A DNA stretch of 53,323 nt from JAAYDY01 sp964500225 (GCA_964500225.1 CAZCOA010000017.1:1-53323), one strand, 5' to 3'; positions 19,834 to 29,228 are shown, counted from the stretch's first letter. Program-made: numbers and translations. The notes: generated by a model from the sequence alone, not told the origin.

Positions 19834-20463
19834 TCAACAGGCCCGACACCGCAACTCGACCATGTAGCGAAGCAGTTGCAGCACGGCCCGCAGGCGGTCC
19901 TCCGGCAGCGCGCTGCCCAGAAAGACCTGACGCCCGTCCTTCATATTCAGCACGATGCGGCTCATTTTCAACCGCCGCGACACGTGCTGGTCCACGCTCA
20001 CCACGTCGGCCCACGGAAACGACCTTGTGCGATGAAATCCCGCGAAGCCTTCGTCGAGGCGTCCCTCGCCGCCGCGGACCGCCAGGCGGAACCGGCCGGC
20101 GATGAACTCCAGGCACATCGCCGCGCCCGCCGCCGCGCCGGCTACTGACAGTATAAACAGGATCCAGTCGCACCGAACGCCGGTCCGGACGGCACAGTAG
20201 GCACACACCAGAAAGAACAGCACCAGGTACGCTGCGGCGGGCTGGAGAATCGAGGCAGTGATTGTGAAGTCGCTGTCGCCTTGCCGCTCGAAGCGGACGC
20301 GATTCGGGAGTGGCCGGGGCGTCACGCCGTCCTTGTCTTCAGCGTCCTTGCCCTGCTCGCATAGCCACACGCTGCCGCACGACCGGCAGACGAGAAGGTC
20401 GCCGGGCGCGGGCGATTCGCCGACGGTCAGTGCCAGGCCGCACGTCGGACAGGTCACTTCCAT
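19834..20463 (-). CDS. Zinc-ribbon membrane protein of unknown function
   Basis: Not recognised as a named family. The 209-residue product starts with a zinc-ribbon-like region (CPTC at residues 5-8 and CRSC at about 26-29), followed by two hydrophobic helices (about 85-105 and 110-130) and a C-terminal cytoplasmic domain (PWADVVSVDQHVSRR) reminiscent of small PH-like domains. The ATG at 20463 is chosen for the GGGAGGTG ribosome site. It lies between the nucleoside hydrolase and dtxR on the same strand. Confidence 0.72.
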   Translation of the reverse strand: MEVTCPTCGLALTVGESPAPGDLLVCRSCGSVWLCEQGKDAEDKDGVTPRPLPNRVRFERQGDSDFTITASILQPAAAYLVLFFLVCAYCAVRTGVRCDWILFILSVAGAAAGAAMCLEFIAGRFRLAVRGGEGRLDEGFAGFHRTRSFPWADVVSVDQHVSRRLKMSRIVLNMKDGRQVFLGSALPEDRLRAVLQLLRYMVELRCRAC

Positions 20464-20532
20464 GGCCCCACCTCCCGCCTCGGACATCAAGGATCGTGAG
20501 CGGACGCGGCCCTGGATTCGCCGGCCGTTCTC

Positions 20533-21408
20533 TTACGCCGTCACGGCGAAGTAGTGGTCGAAGAAGGCCTTCGCGTCCACGGCCGTGGCGATCAGATCCG
20601 CCTGCGGTCCCGCGGCTTCGTGCGGCACGGTGCGGCCGGGGAATTCGCCGGCGGTCTGGACTTCGACCCGAGCGGGCCGCAGGGCGCACAACGGCGGCTC
20701 GAAGATCGCCGCCGCCGCCAGCGGATCGTGAAACACCATCTGATCCCGCCGACGGAACCAGACCTCGGCGAACCGGTACACGGCCTCCAGGAGCGGCCCG
20801 CGGAACCGTTGCCTCACGTCGTCGCGATGCATCGCGCACTTCAGCGTGACGTCCAGGCCGTACCACGTTCGCCGCACGGGCGCCGCAGCGACGGCGGCCG
20901 CCGCCGCAGGATCGCACAGGATGTTCCATTCGGCGCCGGGCTTGTCGGGATAGAAGTGGCCGCCCATCAGGACCATGCGGCCGAGCAGCCGCGGAAGTTC
21001 GGGATCGTCCTGGAAGAATCGCGCGGCATTGGTCAGCGGACCAATGGTCAACAAGGTCAGTTGTCCGGGTTTGCGTCGGGCGGCGGCCCCGAGGGCCGCC
21101 AGGGCGGCGGCAGGATCGGCGGCGAAGTCCTTTCTGTGCGGCACGGCGTCGAGCCGCTCGGCCTGTGGGCACGTCGGTTGCCCCGGACCGCTCATCGGAT
21201 CGCCGTAGCCGGCGTAGATCGGCAGGTCGTCGCGGCCGGCGGCCATTGCCACCGCGGAGGCGATCCGGGCCCGGTCCGCCACGGGGCCGGTCACCGTCGA
21301 GACGCCCACCAGGTTAGCGCGTGGCTGGCGGAGCAGATAGGCCAGCGCCACGGCATCGTCAATGTCGTTGCCGATGTCGGTATCGAGCCACAGATCGACA
21401 GGTTCCAT
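20533..21408 (-). CDS. Inosine-uridine-preferring nucleoside hydrolase
   Basis: Hydrolyses the N-glycosidic bond of nucleosides to ribose and base. The 291-residue product has the calcium/ribose motif DTDIGNDIDDAVAL (residues 9-22) and the later LTIGPLTNAA and HDPLAAA motifs. The ATG at 21408 gives the motif the usual distance from the start and has GGGGAGG upstream; a codon ten residues earlier is an alternative. A His for base protonation is not obvious in the C-terminal part, so base preference cannot be read. It is flanked by rny and a zinc-ribbon gene. Confidence 0.9.
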   Translation of the reverse strand: MEPVDLWLDTDIGNDIDDAVALAYLLRQPRANLVGVSTVTGPVADRARIASAVAMAAGRDDLPIYAGYGDPMSGPGQPTCPQAERLDAVPHRKDFAADPAAALAALGAAARRKPGQLTLLTIGPLTNAARFFQDDPELPRLLGRMVLMGGHFYPDKPGAEWNILCDPAAAAAVAAAPVRRTWYGLDVTLKCAMHRDDVRQRFRGPLLEAVYRFAEVWFRRRDQMVFHDPLAAAAIFEPPLCALRPARVEVQTAGEFPGRTVPHEAAGPQADLIATAVDAKAFFDHYFAVTA

Positions 21409-21579
21409 AGACGCCGAGACCTCCCCGGTTTCCATCATGGCAGCAAGCGGCGGTGCCGCTCTGCTTCCCTTTATGGCCGCGACGGCGCGGCCACGCCGCC
21501 CGCCCCCGCTATGCCGCCCTGCCCTTCATGGCTACAGAAGCGCGACCGCGTGTCACGCGCCGCGTCATCTCGTGCCCCG

Positions 21580-23172
21580 TCACGACACGTAGCGGGCGTA
21601 CTCGACGGCTCGCTTCTCGCGGATGGCCGTCACGCGAATCTCGCCCGGGAACGTCAGCTCCGTCTCGATCTGCTTGGCGATGTCGCGGGCCAGCTTCGTG
21701 GCCATGGCATCGTCGGCCTTGTCGGCCTCGATGATGACGCGCAGCTCGCGGCCGGCCTGGATGGCATAGGCCGATTCCACGCCCTTGTCCTTGAACTGCA
21801 TGGCGATCGACTCCAGCTTCTCCAGCCGCTGGATGTACCGTTCCAGCGACTCTCGCCGCGCGCCCGGCCGCGACGCGCTTACGGCGTCGGCCGCCGACAC
21901 CACCCAGGCGTAGATGTTGCTGGCCGGCTTGAGGTCGTGGTGACAGGCCGCCGCCTCGACCACTTCGGTCGCTTCGCCGTAACGACGAAGCAGGTCGGCC
22001 CCGATCTCCGGGTGCCCGCCCTCGACCTCGTGGTCCACGGCCTTGCCGATGTCGTGGAGCAGCCCGGCCCGCCGCGCCACCCGCGCATCCAGACCCAACT
22101 GCTCGGCAATCATGCCCGACAGGTGGGCCACTTCGATCGCGTGCTCCAACACGTTCTGCCCGTAGCTGGTGCGGAACCGCAGGCGGCCCAGCAAGGGGAT
22201 GATCTTGTTGTTCACCCCGCGAATCTTCATGTCCATGATGGCCTGGCGTCCGGCCTCCTGCATCTCGGCCTCGACCTCCTTGCGGGTCTCGGCGGCGATC
22301 TCTTCGATGCGGGCGGGGTGGATGCGGCCGTCGAGGATCAGCTTGGCCATGGCCCGGCGGCCGATCTCGCGGCGCACACTGTCGTGCCCGCTGACGATCA
22401 CCACGCCCGGGGTATCGTCCACGATCACGTCCACGCCCGTAGCCTTCTCGAAGGCCCGGATGTTGCGTCCCTCGCGACCGATGACGCGTCCCTTCATCTC
22501 GTCGTTGGGAATGTCCACCGACGCCACGGTGCTTTCCATGGTGATTTCACTGGCCAGCCGCTGGATGCTCTGGACCAGGATGTTGCGGGCCTGCGTCGCC
22601 GCTTCCTCATTCGCCCGTTCCACCACGGCCTTGATGATGTCGGCCTCCTCCTGCTCCATCTCCTCCGAGACGCGCTTGAGGAAAAGTTCGCAGGCCTGCT
22701 CGCGGTTCATTCCCGAGATTTGACGCAACTGCTCCATTTCCTTGGCGAGGATGGCGTCGATCTCGGCCTTGGCCGCTTCGATTTCCCTTTCGCGCTCGTT
22801 CAGCCGCCGCTCGATCGACTCGATGGTTTTCTCCTTGCGAACGAGCAATTCGGCCTGCTCCGTGAGGCTGTCTTCGCGTTTCTCCAGCCGCCGCTCGATG
22901 CTCTTGAGCTCCTGGCGGGTGGCCTCGGTCTCCTTCTGGAACTGGTCGCGGGCTTTCAGGGTCTTGTCGCGGGCCTCGATCTCGGCTTCCTTGATCCGCT
23001 TATCCGCCTCTTGGCGAGCTCCCTCGATGATAGCCGCCGCCTCGCCGTGGGCCTTCTTGAACTTGCTGTACTGAAGAAACGCCCAGGCGCCGAAACCGGC
23101 TGCGGCCACCACCAGGACCATCAGAACGATTTCCAGCGCGCCGATCTGCGCCAACACAATGGGCACACTCAT
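21580..23172 (-). CDS. rny: Ribonuclease Y
   Basis: Membrane-anchored endoribonuclease that starts mRNA decay, 530 residues. One N-terminal helix (about 13-34) is followed by a long coiled coil (about 35-200, rich in Glu, Lys and Arg), a KH domain (DEMKGRVIGREGRNIRAFE), and an HD domain (HDIGKAVDHE, later HH). The ATG at 23172 has AAGGGGATG just upstream. The gene is complete and of standard length. The next minus-strand gene upstream is the superoxide reductase, across an 800-bp stretch without a gene. Confidence 0.96.
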   Translation of the reverse strand: MSVPIVLAQIGALEIVLMVLVVAAAGFGAWAFLQYSKFKKAHGEAAAIIEGARQEADKRIKEAEIEARDKTLKARDQFQKETEATRQELKSIERRLEKREDSLTEQAELLVRKEKTIESIERRLNEREREIEAAKAEIDAILAKEMEQLRQISGMNREQACELFLKRVSEEMEQEEADIIKAVVERANEEAATQARNILVQSIQRLASEITMESTVASVDIPNDEMKGRVIGREGRNIRAFEKATGVDVIVDDTPGVVIVSGHDSVRREIGRRAMAKLILDGRIHPARIEEIAAETRKEVEAEMQEAGRQAIMDMKIRGVNNKIIPLLGRLRFRTSYGQNVLEHAIEVAHLSGMIAEQLGLDARVARRAGLLHDIGKAVDHEVEGGHPEIGADLLRRYGEATEVVEAAACHHDLKPASNIYAWVVSAADAVSASRPGARRESLERYIQRLEKLESIAMQFKDKGVESAYAIQAGRELRVIIEADKADDAMATKLARDIAKQIETELTFPGEIRVTAIREKRAVEYARYVS

Positions 23173-23899
23173 AGCATCCCCTTTCCGGACCGAACCCGAC
23201 CGGTCGCAATGCGGCGCACCCCACGTATATTAAGGTGTGCACCACCGTTGCGGCGGCGGACGGCCGCTCACGTATCAAGACTCCAGGGGCCGGGCGTCGG
23301 CATCAGCCGTGCCTGTGACAAGGGAACATCGCAGGAATGGATGGAAGGAAGCGTCCGGCCAACCCGGCCGGCGAACGCCGAAGAAAAACGAACGAGCCAC
23401 GAGAACGGCCCACGGCCCCAGGCGCCGTCATCCCACGGGATGATCGGGAAACCTCCCTCGTCCTGAGAGGCGGTCGGGCCGCCGATTGCCGTGTTTCCGT
23501 TCCAACGTGTTGGTGTCCTTTGAGTTACCTGGGCTCGGCCGATCCTGGTCCGATGTCAGCCGCCCCCGTCCTAAGACACAACGACCATTCGTTTTTCGAT
23601 TCAGGTTCCCAAGCTGTCGCTCGTGCTGCCTTCGGGTCCGACCGTCTCCGCCCCACTCAGGGCCGGAGGTCCATCCATCGTCCGGACGTCTGCGATGTGC
23701 CCGCCGTGCAGGGAAGCCTCGGGCACCCTCACTATGGTCTTGCATCGGCAGCCCCTTACGGGGAACGGCGACCCCCATGCCGCCGCAACACTGCCCACAC
23801 AATACCTAAACTGCGCAAAAATCCCCAATACATGCTCCATATCATACTTTAACGTCCGGACGGTACGAATCAAGCAAAATCGTCCCGACTCCACGGCGC
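23173..23899. other. Region without a recognisable gene
   Basis: About 730 bases between rny and the superoxide reductase terminator hold no reading frame with good codon use and a ribosome site; the longest frames look like noise. Base composition is less GC-rich than neighbours (AT patches at 23580-23610 and 23800-23880). Two hairpins stand out: CCCC-GTAA-GGGG on the minus strand (around 23752-23763), with a GNRA-type loop, and GTGCCCG (23697-23703) with CGGGCAC (23720-23726). It may hold the rny leader or an unknown RNA. Confidence 0.5.
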
Positions 23900-23941
23900 A
23901 AGGAAGAAGCGCCGCGGCCCGGCGTGCGGCCACGGCGCTTC
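23900..23941 (-). terminator. Terminator of the superoxide reductase gene
   Basis: On the minus strand GAAGCGCCG (23933-23941) pairs perfectly with CGGCGCTTC (23906-23914) and is followed by TTCCTT, 31 bases after the stop codon. Confidence 0.6.
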
Positions 23942-23971
23942 GGCATGTCCTCGGCCCCCTGGGGGGCGACG

Positions 23972-24355
23972 TCACTCGACTGTGATCGGCTGTGTGGCCT
24001 CCCAGATGCCGTGCATATTGCACTTTTCGAAGGCCCGAAGGCCGCCGTTGGCGTCGTCGGTATTGGCCGCAAGGGTTATGGTGAACGTGACTTTCGGCTC
24101 GGCCATCGCGCCGGCCAGGTCCACCCGGGCCAATTGGACATAGCCCTTGTAGAGCTCGATGGATTGGATATGGTGCTCCGGCTCGTTCGGGTGTTTCAGC
24201 AGTTTGCCGACGTGGACGGTCACCTGGAATGGCTCACCGGCCTTGACCGAGGCCGGGGCCTCGATGATCGGCAGATGTTTCTTCTCCAGGTCGGTCAGGT
24301 TCTTGGGGTCCTTGGGCTTGTTGATTTGCCTGAGCAGGGCGGGCAATTCGGCCAT
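23972..24355 (-). CDS. Superoxide reductase (neelaredoxin-type)
   Basis: Reduces superoxide to hydrogen peroxide without making oxygen, a trait of anaerobes. The 127-residue product is the single-domain type without the rubredoxin-like N-terminal iron site. Iron ligands are H27, H55 and H61 (HPNEPEHH), C112 and H115 (CNMHG). The usual Glu-Lys-His triad reads E24-K25-K26-H27, so the lid glutamate is one residue further from the histidine and a lysine sits in its place. The ATG at 24355 follows GAGGAGA. A TATAAT box lies 88 bases upstream. Confidence 0.93.
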   Translation of the reverse strand: MAELPALLRQINKPKDPKNLTDLEKKHLPIIEAPASVKAGEPFQVTVHVGKLLKHPNEPEHHIQSIELYKGYVQLARVDLAGAMAEPKVTFTITLAANTDDANGGLRAFEKCNMHGIWEATQPITVE

Positions 24356-24442
24356 GGTCTGGTCTCCTCTGTGGTTTGTGACGGATCCCGTAACGACGCA
24401 CGCCGCCGACCGGCACCGGCTGCCGGCCGGCAATGCACCAGG

Positions 24443-24448
24443 ATTATA
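24443..24448 (-). promoter_or_regulatory. -10 element of the superoxide reductase promoter
   Basis: A perfect TATAAT on the minus strand; the best -35 candidate (TTGTGC) is only 15 bases upstream, so the promoter may be extended or activator-dependent. The 5' leader would be about 80 bases. Confidence 0.5.
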
Positions 24449-24618
24449 GTGGCAACCGCGTACGCACAAGCGAAGAAAAGCGGTCGTGCGGTGAGCATTG
24501 CGGTGCAGCAGAGCCCCGCAAGGGGCAACAGCGAACGGCGCGGCGAACCATCGGACGGCCCGACGGGGCAGGCATGGCGCCGGACACACGACGTTGGTGG
24601 ACCGCGTGTTTTCAAAGA

Positions 24619-24659
24619 GTTCAGGCGAAGTCGCGAGCATTTCGCGACTTCGCCTGAAC
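24619..24659. terminator. 18-bp perfect inverted repeat downstream of clpC
   Basis: GTTCAGGCGAAGTCGCGA (24619-24636) and its exact reverse complement (24642-24659) are separated by five bases. It lies 35 bases past the clpC stop. On the minus strand it is followed by TCTTTG, a weak T tract. It is most likely the clpC transcription terminator, but the length and perfection exceed other hairpins here. Confidence 0.55.
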
Positions 24660-24693
24660 GGGATGACGGTGCAACCCTGTCCGACGGGGGCCG

Positions 24694-27237
24694 TCAGGTC
24701 GCGTCGTGATGGGCCGGGACCTGGGCTTGCGTCGGTCCGCCGCCGGAACGGTTGCCGGCCTCGAAGTACAGGTGGCCGTCGCGGACGGAGACGGTGATGA
24801 TGTCCTTGCCTTCGTAGCTGCCGCGGAGGACTTCCTCGGAGAGGTAGTCCTCGATGAGGTTTTCGACGGTGCGGCGCAGGGGCCGCGCGCCGAAGTCGGG
24901 GTTGTAGCCCTTGTCGATCAGCAGTTGCTTGGCGTCGTCGTTGACGACCAGTTCGAGCCCCTTCTCGGTCAGGCGTCGGCGAATCTTGTTCAGTTCGAGG
25001 TCCACGATCTGGTTCATGTCGTCGCGCGTGAGGCTTCGGAACATGATCGTGTCGTCGAGGCGGTTGAGGAACTCGGGGCGGAAGTGGCGCTCGACTTCCT
25101 TCATGAGGCTCGCCTTCATCTGCTCGTAGTCGGCCTGCCGGCCCTTCTGACGGAAGCCCATGCCGGCCTTGTTGGTGATGATGTTGGCGCCGAGGTTGCT
25201 CGTCAGGATCAGGATCGTGTTGCGGAAGTCGATGCGGCGGCCGAACGAGTCGGTCAGGCGTCCCTCTTCCATGATCTGGAGCAGCATGTTATGCACGTCG
25301 CCGTGGGCCTTCTCGATTTCGTCCATGAGAATGACGGCGTACGGGCGGCGGCGGATGCGTTCGGTGAGCTGGCCGCCCTCTTCGTAACCGACGTAGCCGG
25401 GCGGCGCGCCGATCAGGCGGCTGACGTTGTGCTTCTCCATGTACTCGCTCATGTCGATCTGGATCAGCGCGTCCTCGCTGCCGAACATGAACTCGGCGAG
25501 GGCCTTCGACAGCTCGGTCTTGCCGACGCCGGTCGGGCCGATGAACAGGAAGCAGCCCATCGGCCGCCGCGGGTCCTTCAGGCCGCTGCGGCTGCGGCGA
25601 AGGCTCTTGGCGATGGCCTTGATGGCCTCATCCTGGCTGATGATGCGTTTGTGCAGCTCGGCTTCCATGCGCAGGAGCCGTTCGGTTTCCTCGCTCTCCA
25701 GGCGCGTCAGCGGCACGCCCGTCATCTTCGACACCACCTCGGCCACGACCTCGGCGTCCACGACGCCGTCCACTTCCTTGGCCGAATTGCGCCAACCCGC
25801 CAGCAGTTCCTCCTTGCGGGCCTTCAGGTCGTCGATCTTGTTGCGCAGCTCGGCGGCCTGCTCGTAGGCGCTGCGGGCCACGGCCTCTTCCTTTTCGCCG
25901 TTGAGCCGCTCGATTTCCGCCTCGATCTCCGCCACGTCCGGCGGACGGGTCATCGCCTTCAGGTGAATCCGCGCGCCGGCCTCGTCGATCACGTCGATGG
26001 CCTTGTCCGGCAGGCAGCGGCCGGTGATGTACCGGTTCGACAGCTCCACGGCCGCACGCAGCGCCCCGTCGGTGATCTGCACGCGATGATGGGCCTCGTA
26101 GCGGTCGCGCAGGCCGCGAAGAATCTCGATGGTCTGCTCGGCCGTCGGCGGCTCGACGATGATCGTCTGGAACCGGCGTTCCAGGGCCCCGTCCTTCTCG
26201 ACGTACTTGCGGTACTCGTCGAGCGTCGTGGCGCCGATGCACTGGATTTCGCCGCGGCTGAGAGCCGGCTTCAGCACGTTCGAGGCGTCGATGGCCCCTT
26301 CCGCGCCGCCGGCGCCCACCAGGGTGTGCAGTTCGTCAATGAACAGAATGATGTTCTTCGCGCGGCGGACCTCGTTCATCACCGCCTTGATCCGTTCCTC
26401 GAACTGGCCGCGGTACTTCGTTCCGGCGACCATCAGCGCCAGGTCCAGCACGACGATCCGGCGGCTGCGAAGCAGCTCCGGCACGCTGCCGTCCACGATC
26501 GCCTTGGCCAGACCCTCGACGATGGCCGTCTTGCCGACGCCCGCCTCGCCCAGCAGCACGGGGTTGTTCTTCGTCCGACGGCACAGCACCTGCATGAGCC
26601 GCTCGATCTCGTTCACGCGGCCGATCACCGGGTCCAGCTTGTTCTGCGCGGCCAGTTCCGTGAGGTCGCGGCCGAAGCTGTCCAGCGCCGGCGTCTTGCT
26701 CTTGCCGCGAGCGCCCTTGGCGCCCGGCTGCGCGCGGTCGTTGCCCTGGTCGAACTCCGGCGGCTGGCTGCCGAACTCGGTCTCCTCGGTCATTTCGGCC
26801 GTCGCCCCGAGGAGCTTCAGCACTTCCTCGCGCACCTCGTCCAGGCGCAGCCCCAGGTTCATCAGCACCTGGGCGGCCACGCCGTCCTGCTCGCGCAGCA
26901 GGCCCAGCAGCAAGTGCTCGGTGCCGACGTAGTTGTGGCCCAGCATCCGGGCCTCTTCGATGGCGAACTCGATGACCTTCTTGGCGCGCGGCGTTTGAGG
27001 CAACTTGCCCATCGTCACCATCTGCGGGCCGCTCTTGACGATCTTCTCGACCTCGATGCGAATCTTCTTCAGGTCGATGTTCATGTTCTTCAGACAGTTG
27101 GCCGCCACGCCGCTGCCTTCCTTGACCAGGCCCAGCAGCAGATGTTCGGTACCCACGTACTCGTGGTTGAACCGCTGGGCCTCCTGGTTGGCCAGGGCCA
27201 TTACCTTGCGGGCTCTGTCGGTGAATCGTTCGAACAT
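24694..27237 (-). CDS. clpC: ATP-dependent Clp protease ATP-binding subunit ClpC
   Basis: AAA+ unfoldase that feeds ClpP, 847 residues. It has the N-terminal double Clp repeat (EYVGTEHLLLGL and NYVGTEHLLLGL), NBD1 with GEAGVGKT and FIDELHTLVGAGG, a short middle domain with a UVR-like helix (AYEQAAELRNKIDDLKAR) that distinguishes ClpC from ClpB, and NBD2 with GPTGVGKTELSKAL and DEIEKAH. The ATG at 27237 gives the standard MFERFTDRAR start. No mcsA, mcsB or ctsR is adjacent, so control differs from the Firmicutes operon. Confidence 0.97.
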   Translation of the reverse strand: MFERFTDRARKVMALANQEAQRFNHEYVGTEHLLLGLVKEGSGVAANCLKNMNIDLKKIRIEVEKIVKSGPQMVTMGKLPQTPRAKKVIEFAIEEARMLGHNYVGTEHLLLGLLREQDGVAAQVLMNLGLRLDEVREEVLKLLGATAEMTEETEFGSQPPEFDQGNDRAQPGAKGARGKSKTPALDSFGRDLTELAAQNKLDPVIGRVNEIERLMQVLCRRTKNNPVLLGEAGVGKTAIVEGLAKAIVDGSVPELLRSRRIVVLDLALMVAGTKYRGQFEERIKAVMNEVRRAKNIILFIDELHTLVGAGGAEGAIDASNVLKPALSRGEIQCIGATTLDEYRKYVEKDGALERRFQTIIVEPPTAEQTIEILRGLRDRYEAHHRVQITDGALRAAVELSNRYITGRCLPDKAIDVIDEAGARIHLKAMTRPPDVAEIEAEIERLNGEKEEAVARSAYEQAAELRNKIDDLKARKEELLAGWRNSAKEVDGVVDAEVVAEVVSKMTGVPLTRLESEETERLLRMEAELHKRIISQDEAIKAIAKSLRRSRSGLKDPRRPMGCFLFIGPTGVGKTELSKALAEFMFGSEDALIQIDMSEYMEKHNVSRLIGAPPGYVGYEEGGQLTERIRRRPYAVILMDEIEKAHGDVHNMLLQIMEEGRLTDSFGRRIDFRNTILILTSNLGANIITNKAGMGFRQKGRQADYEQMKASLMKEVERHFRPEFLNRLDDTIMFRSLTRDDMNQIVDLELNKIRRRLTEKGLELVVNDDAKQLLIDKGYNPDFGARPLRRTVENLIEDYLSEEVLRGSYEGKDIITVSVRDGHLYFEAGNRSGGGPTQAQVPAHHDAT

Positions 27238-27613
27238 TCGAGGCTTCCTTCCCAGGGCCGGTCGGCCGCGACGGCGGCCACACACAAACCCATTGTTAAC
27301 AACATGTTGCAGAGTGCCCGGCAGCTCAACGACGCGACCGGACAGCCATACGGCCCCTCATTGTACACGCCGGGCCGTCCGTCGGCAAGCGCCGCAGCGG
27401 GACCAGGGACCGACCCAGACTGTATCGACCAGAACCGCTCGCCCCCTTCGCCCGAAGATCGCGATTTTCAGTGCGAAAACGGGCAAAGAGCCGCCGCCGG
27501 TGCGGCCGATAAGACACTGTCCACCCTGCCACGGTCCGATGTCGTTGACGATGCGCGGCCGGCGCGGGAAGATTCAGACGACAGACACGGCCAAGCGCGC
27601 GGAGGGCGTCCTG
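27238..27613. other. Divergent intergenic region between clpC and a plus-strand gene
   Basis: About 375 bases without a supported gene, which must hold the clpC promoter. Near clpC lie two short adjoining palindromes, TTGTTAACAA (27293-27302) and AACATGTT (27301-27308), in an AT-rich patch. They could be a regulator site for clpC, but no clear -35/-10 pair was found. Confidence 0.4.
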
Positions 27614-28348
27614 GTGCGGCGAGTCATTGCATATGGGCTGGTGACGGTGATGGTGGGCGGCATCCTGGCCGTGATGATCGCCTGGGTTCTGGCGACGAGC
27701 GAACCGGCCGGGTACACGCGGCCTGAGGACTTCACCCCGCAACAACTCAGCGACGAGGCGGCCAAGTTCAACGCCGCCGCGGCCCGGATCCACAACACCA
27801 TCACCGACACCTCGGGCGGCACGCCGCTGGACATCACGCTGACCGATGCGGCGATCAACGGCTACATCCGGAGCCTGCCGCCGGACCAGTTGCGGCAACT
27901 GCCGTCGGCGCTCGACAATCCGCAGGTGGTGTTCCGCGACGGGGAAATCGTGCTCATGGGCGACGTGTATGTGAAAGGTCGCAAGGCGGTGGCGTCGATG
28001 CACCTTGCGGCGGAGGTGACCGAAGAGGGAGACCTGCGGCTGACGATGCGGACGACGAAGGCCGGTCGTCTGCCGCTGCCGGACATGATCAGCAACGACA
28101 CGATTGCACACCTGGACCGCAAGATCGCGCAGATGCAGTCGAGCGGCAACGCCGCCGCCGGCGGCGACGCCCGGCGGGCCCAGGTCGCCGACGCCAAGCT
28201 GATGGCGCTGATGAGTTTGCGCGGACTCCTGAAGGGCGAGCCCGTGACGCTGGAGACCCGTCGGCAACGGTTGAAGCTGGATGCTCTGGAAATCCTGGAC
28301 GGGCGGATTCACGTCGTGGGTCGGAACGTCGAGAAACCCGCGGACTGA
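27614..28348 (+). CDS. Membrane-anchored protein of unknown function
   Basis: Not recognised. The 244-residue product has one N-terminal membrane helix (about 5-27, VIAYGLVTVMVGGILAVMIA) and an extracytoplasmic domain with alternating polar and hydrophobic strands (VVFRDGEIVLMGDVYVKG), resembling proteins that bind lipids or assemble at the envelope. The GTG at 27614 is chosen for GGAGGG seven bases upstream. The stop lies one base from the convergent rnc stop. Confidence 0.72.
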   Translation: MRRVIAYGLVTVMVGGILAVMIAWVLATSEPAGYTRPEDFTPQQLSDEAAKFNAAAARIHNTITDTSGGTPLDITLTDAAINGYIRSLPPDQLRQLPSALDNPQVVFRDGEIVLMGDVYVKGRKAVASMHLAAEVTEEGDLRLTMRTTKAGRLPLPDMISNDTIAHLDRKIAQMQSSGNAAAGGDARRAQVADAKLMALMSLRGLLKGEPVTLETRRQRLKLDALEILDGRIHVVGRNVEKPAD

Positions 28349-28349
28349 T

Positions 28350-29078
28350 TCATTCGATGTCGGCGACGGTGTCGTCGGCCTCGGGAGGAACTTCGCCCAA
28401 GGCCTCCAGGGCGCGTCGGGCGGCCTTCTGCTCGGCCTCTTTCTTGCTCAGACCCCAGGCACTCGGGAACCGGCGGCCATCCAGCACCACGGCCACCTCG
28501 AACGCCTTGCTGTGGTCGGGGCCTTTCTCGTCGAGCACCTCGTAGTTGGGCGTCTGGCCCACCTTGTGTTGGGCATATTGCTGCATCATGCTCTTGTAGT
28601 TCAGCTCGTGGGCGCCTTCGGCCACGCGGTCGATCTCCGGGTCCATGAGCCGCCGTACCAGCCGACTGGCCGCCTCGAACCCGCCGTCGATGTACACGGC
28701 GCCGATCAGGCTCTCCAGGGCGCAGGCCGACAGGCTGGAGGGCAACCCGCCCTCGGTCTCCATGCCCTTGCTCAGGAACAGGAACTTGTCGATGCCCAGG
28801 CCGGTGGCGACGTTGGCGCAGGTGCTGCGACTGACGACAACGCTCTTGATCCGCGTCAGGTCGCCTTCGGTGAACTTCGGATAACGGCGGAAGAGCTCTT
28901 CGCAGACGACCAGGCCGAGCACGGCATCGCCAAGGAACTCGAGGCGTTCGTTGCTGTCGAGGTAATGCGGCGCCACGCTGGCGTGCGTTAACGCCTTGAC
29001 CAGAAGGGACTTGTCCGAGAACTCGTATCCCAGAATCTGCTCACAGCCGACAAGAGCCTCGTCGCGCGATTCGGTCAA
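28350..29078 (-). CDS. rnc: Ribonuclease III
   Basis: Double-strand-specific endoribonuclease for rRNA and mRNA processing, 242 residues. The catalytic signature NERLEFLGDAVLGLVV is intact, followed by the second metal-site region (ACALESLIGAVYIDGGF) and a C-terminal dsRNA-binding domain (NYKSMMQQYAQ to KKEAEQKAARRALEAL). The start appears to be TTG at 29078, with AAAGGA upstream; no better in-frame start exists. It ends one base from a convergent gene and lies downstream of metK. Confidence 0.95.
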   Translation of the reverse strand: MTESRDEALVGCEQILGYEFSDKSLLVKALTHASVAPHYLDSNERLEFLGDAVLGLVVCEELFRRYPKFTEGDLTRIKSVVVSRSTCANVATGLGIDKFLFLSKGMETEGGLPSSLSACALESLIGAVYIDGGFEAASRLVRRLMDPEIDRVAEGAHELNYKSMMQQYAQHKVGQTPNYEVLDEKGPDHSKAFEVAVVLDGRRFPSAWGLSKKEAEQKAARRALEALGEVPPEADDTVADIE

Positions 29079-29190
29079 CCGGGTTCATCCTTTCCATCAA
29101 GGGAGCGTCCCAGACTCCGGACGCCATCTTACGGGGGCCCATTCTATGGCGCGGCCGCGGCCTTGTCAACGCGGCGCGTCGCCCGGCCGG

Positions 29191-29228
29191 CAACAAAAGA
29201 AAAGGGCGTCCCATCGGTCGGGACGCCC
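29191..29228 (-). terminator. Terminator of metK
   Basis: On the minus strand GGGCGTCCC (29220-29228) pairs with GGGACGCCC (29204-29212) around a 7-base loop, followed by TTTTCTTTTGTTG. It lies 64 bases past the metK stop and is one of the cleanest intrinsic terminators in the window. Confidence 0.8.

Noticed and set aside
23601..23853. A small minus-strand gene beginning MEHVLGIFAQF
   Set aside because: No ribosome site, composition unlike neighbours, and no recognisable domain.
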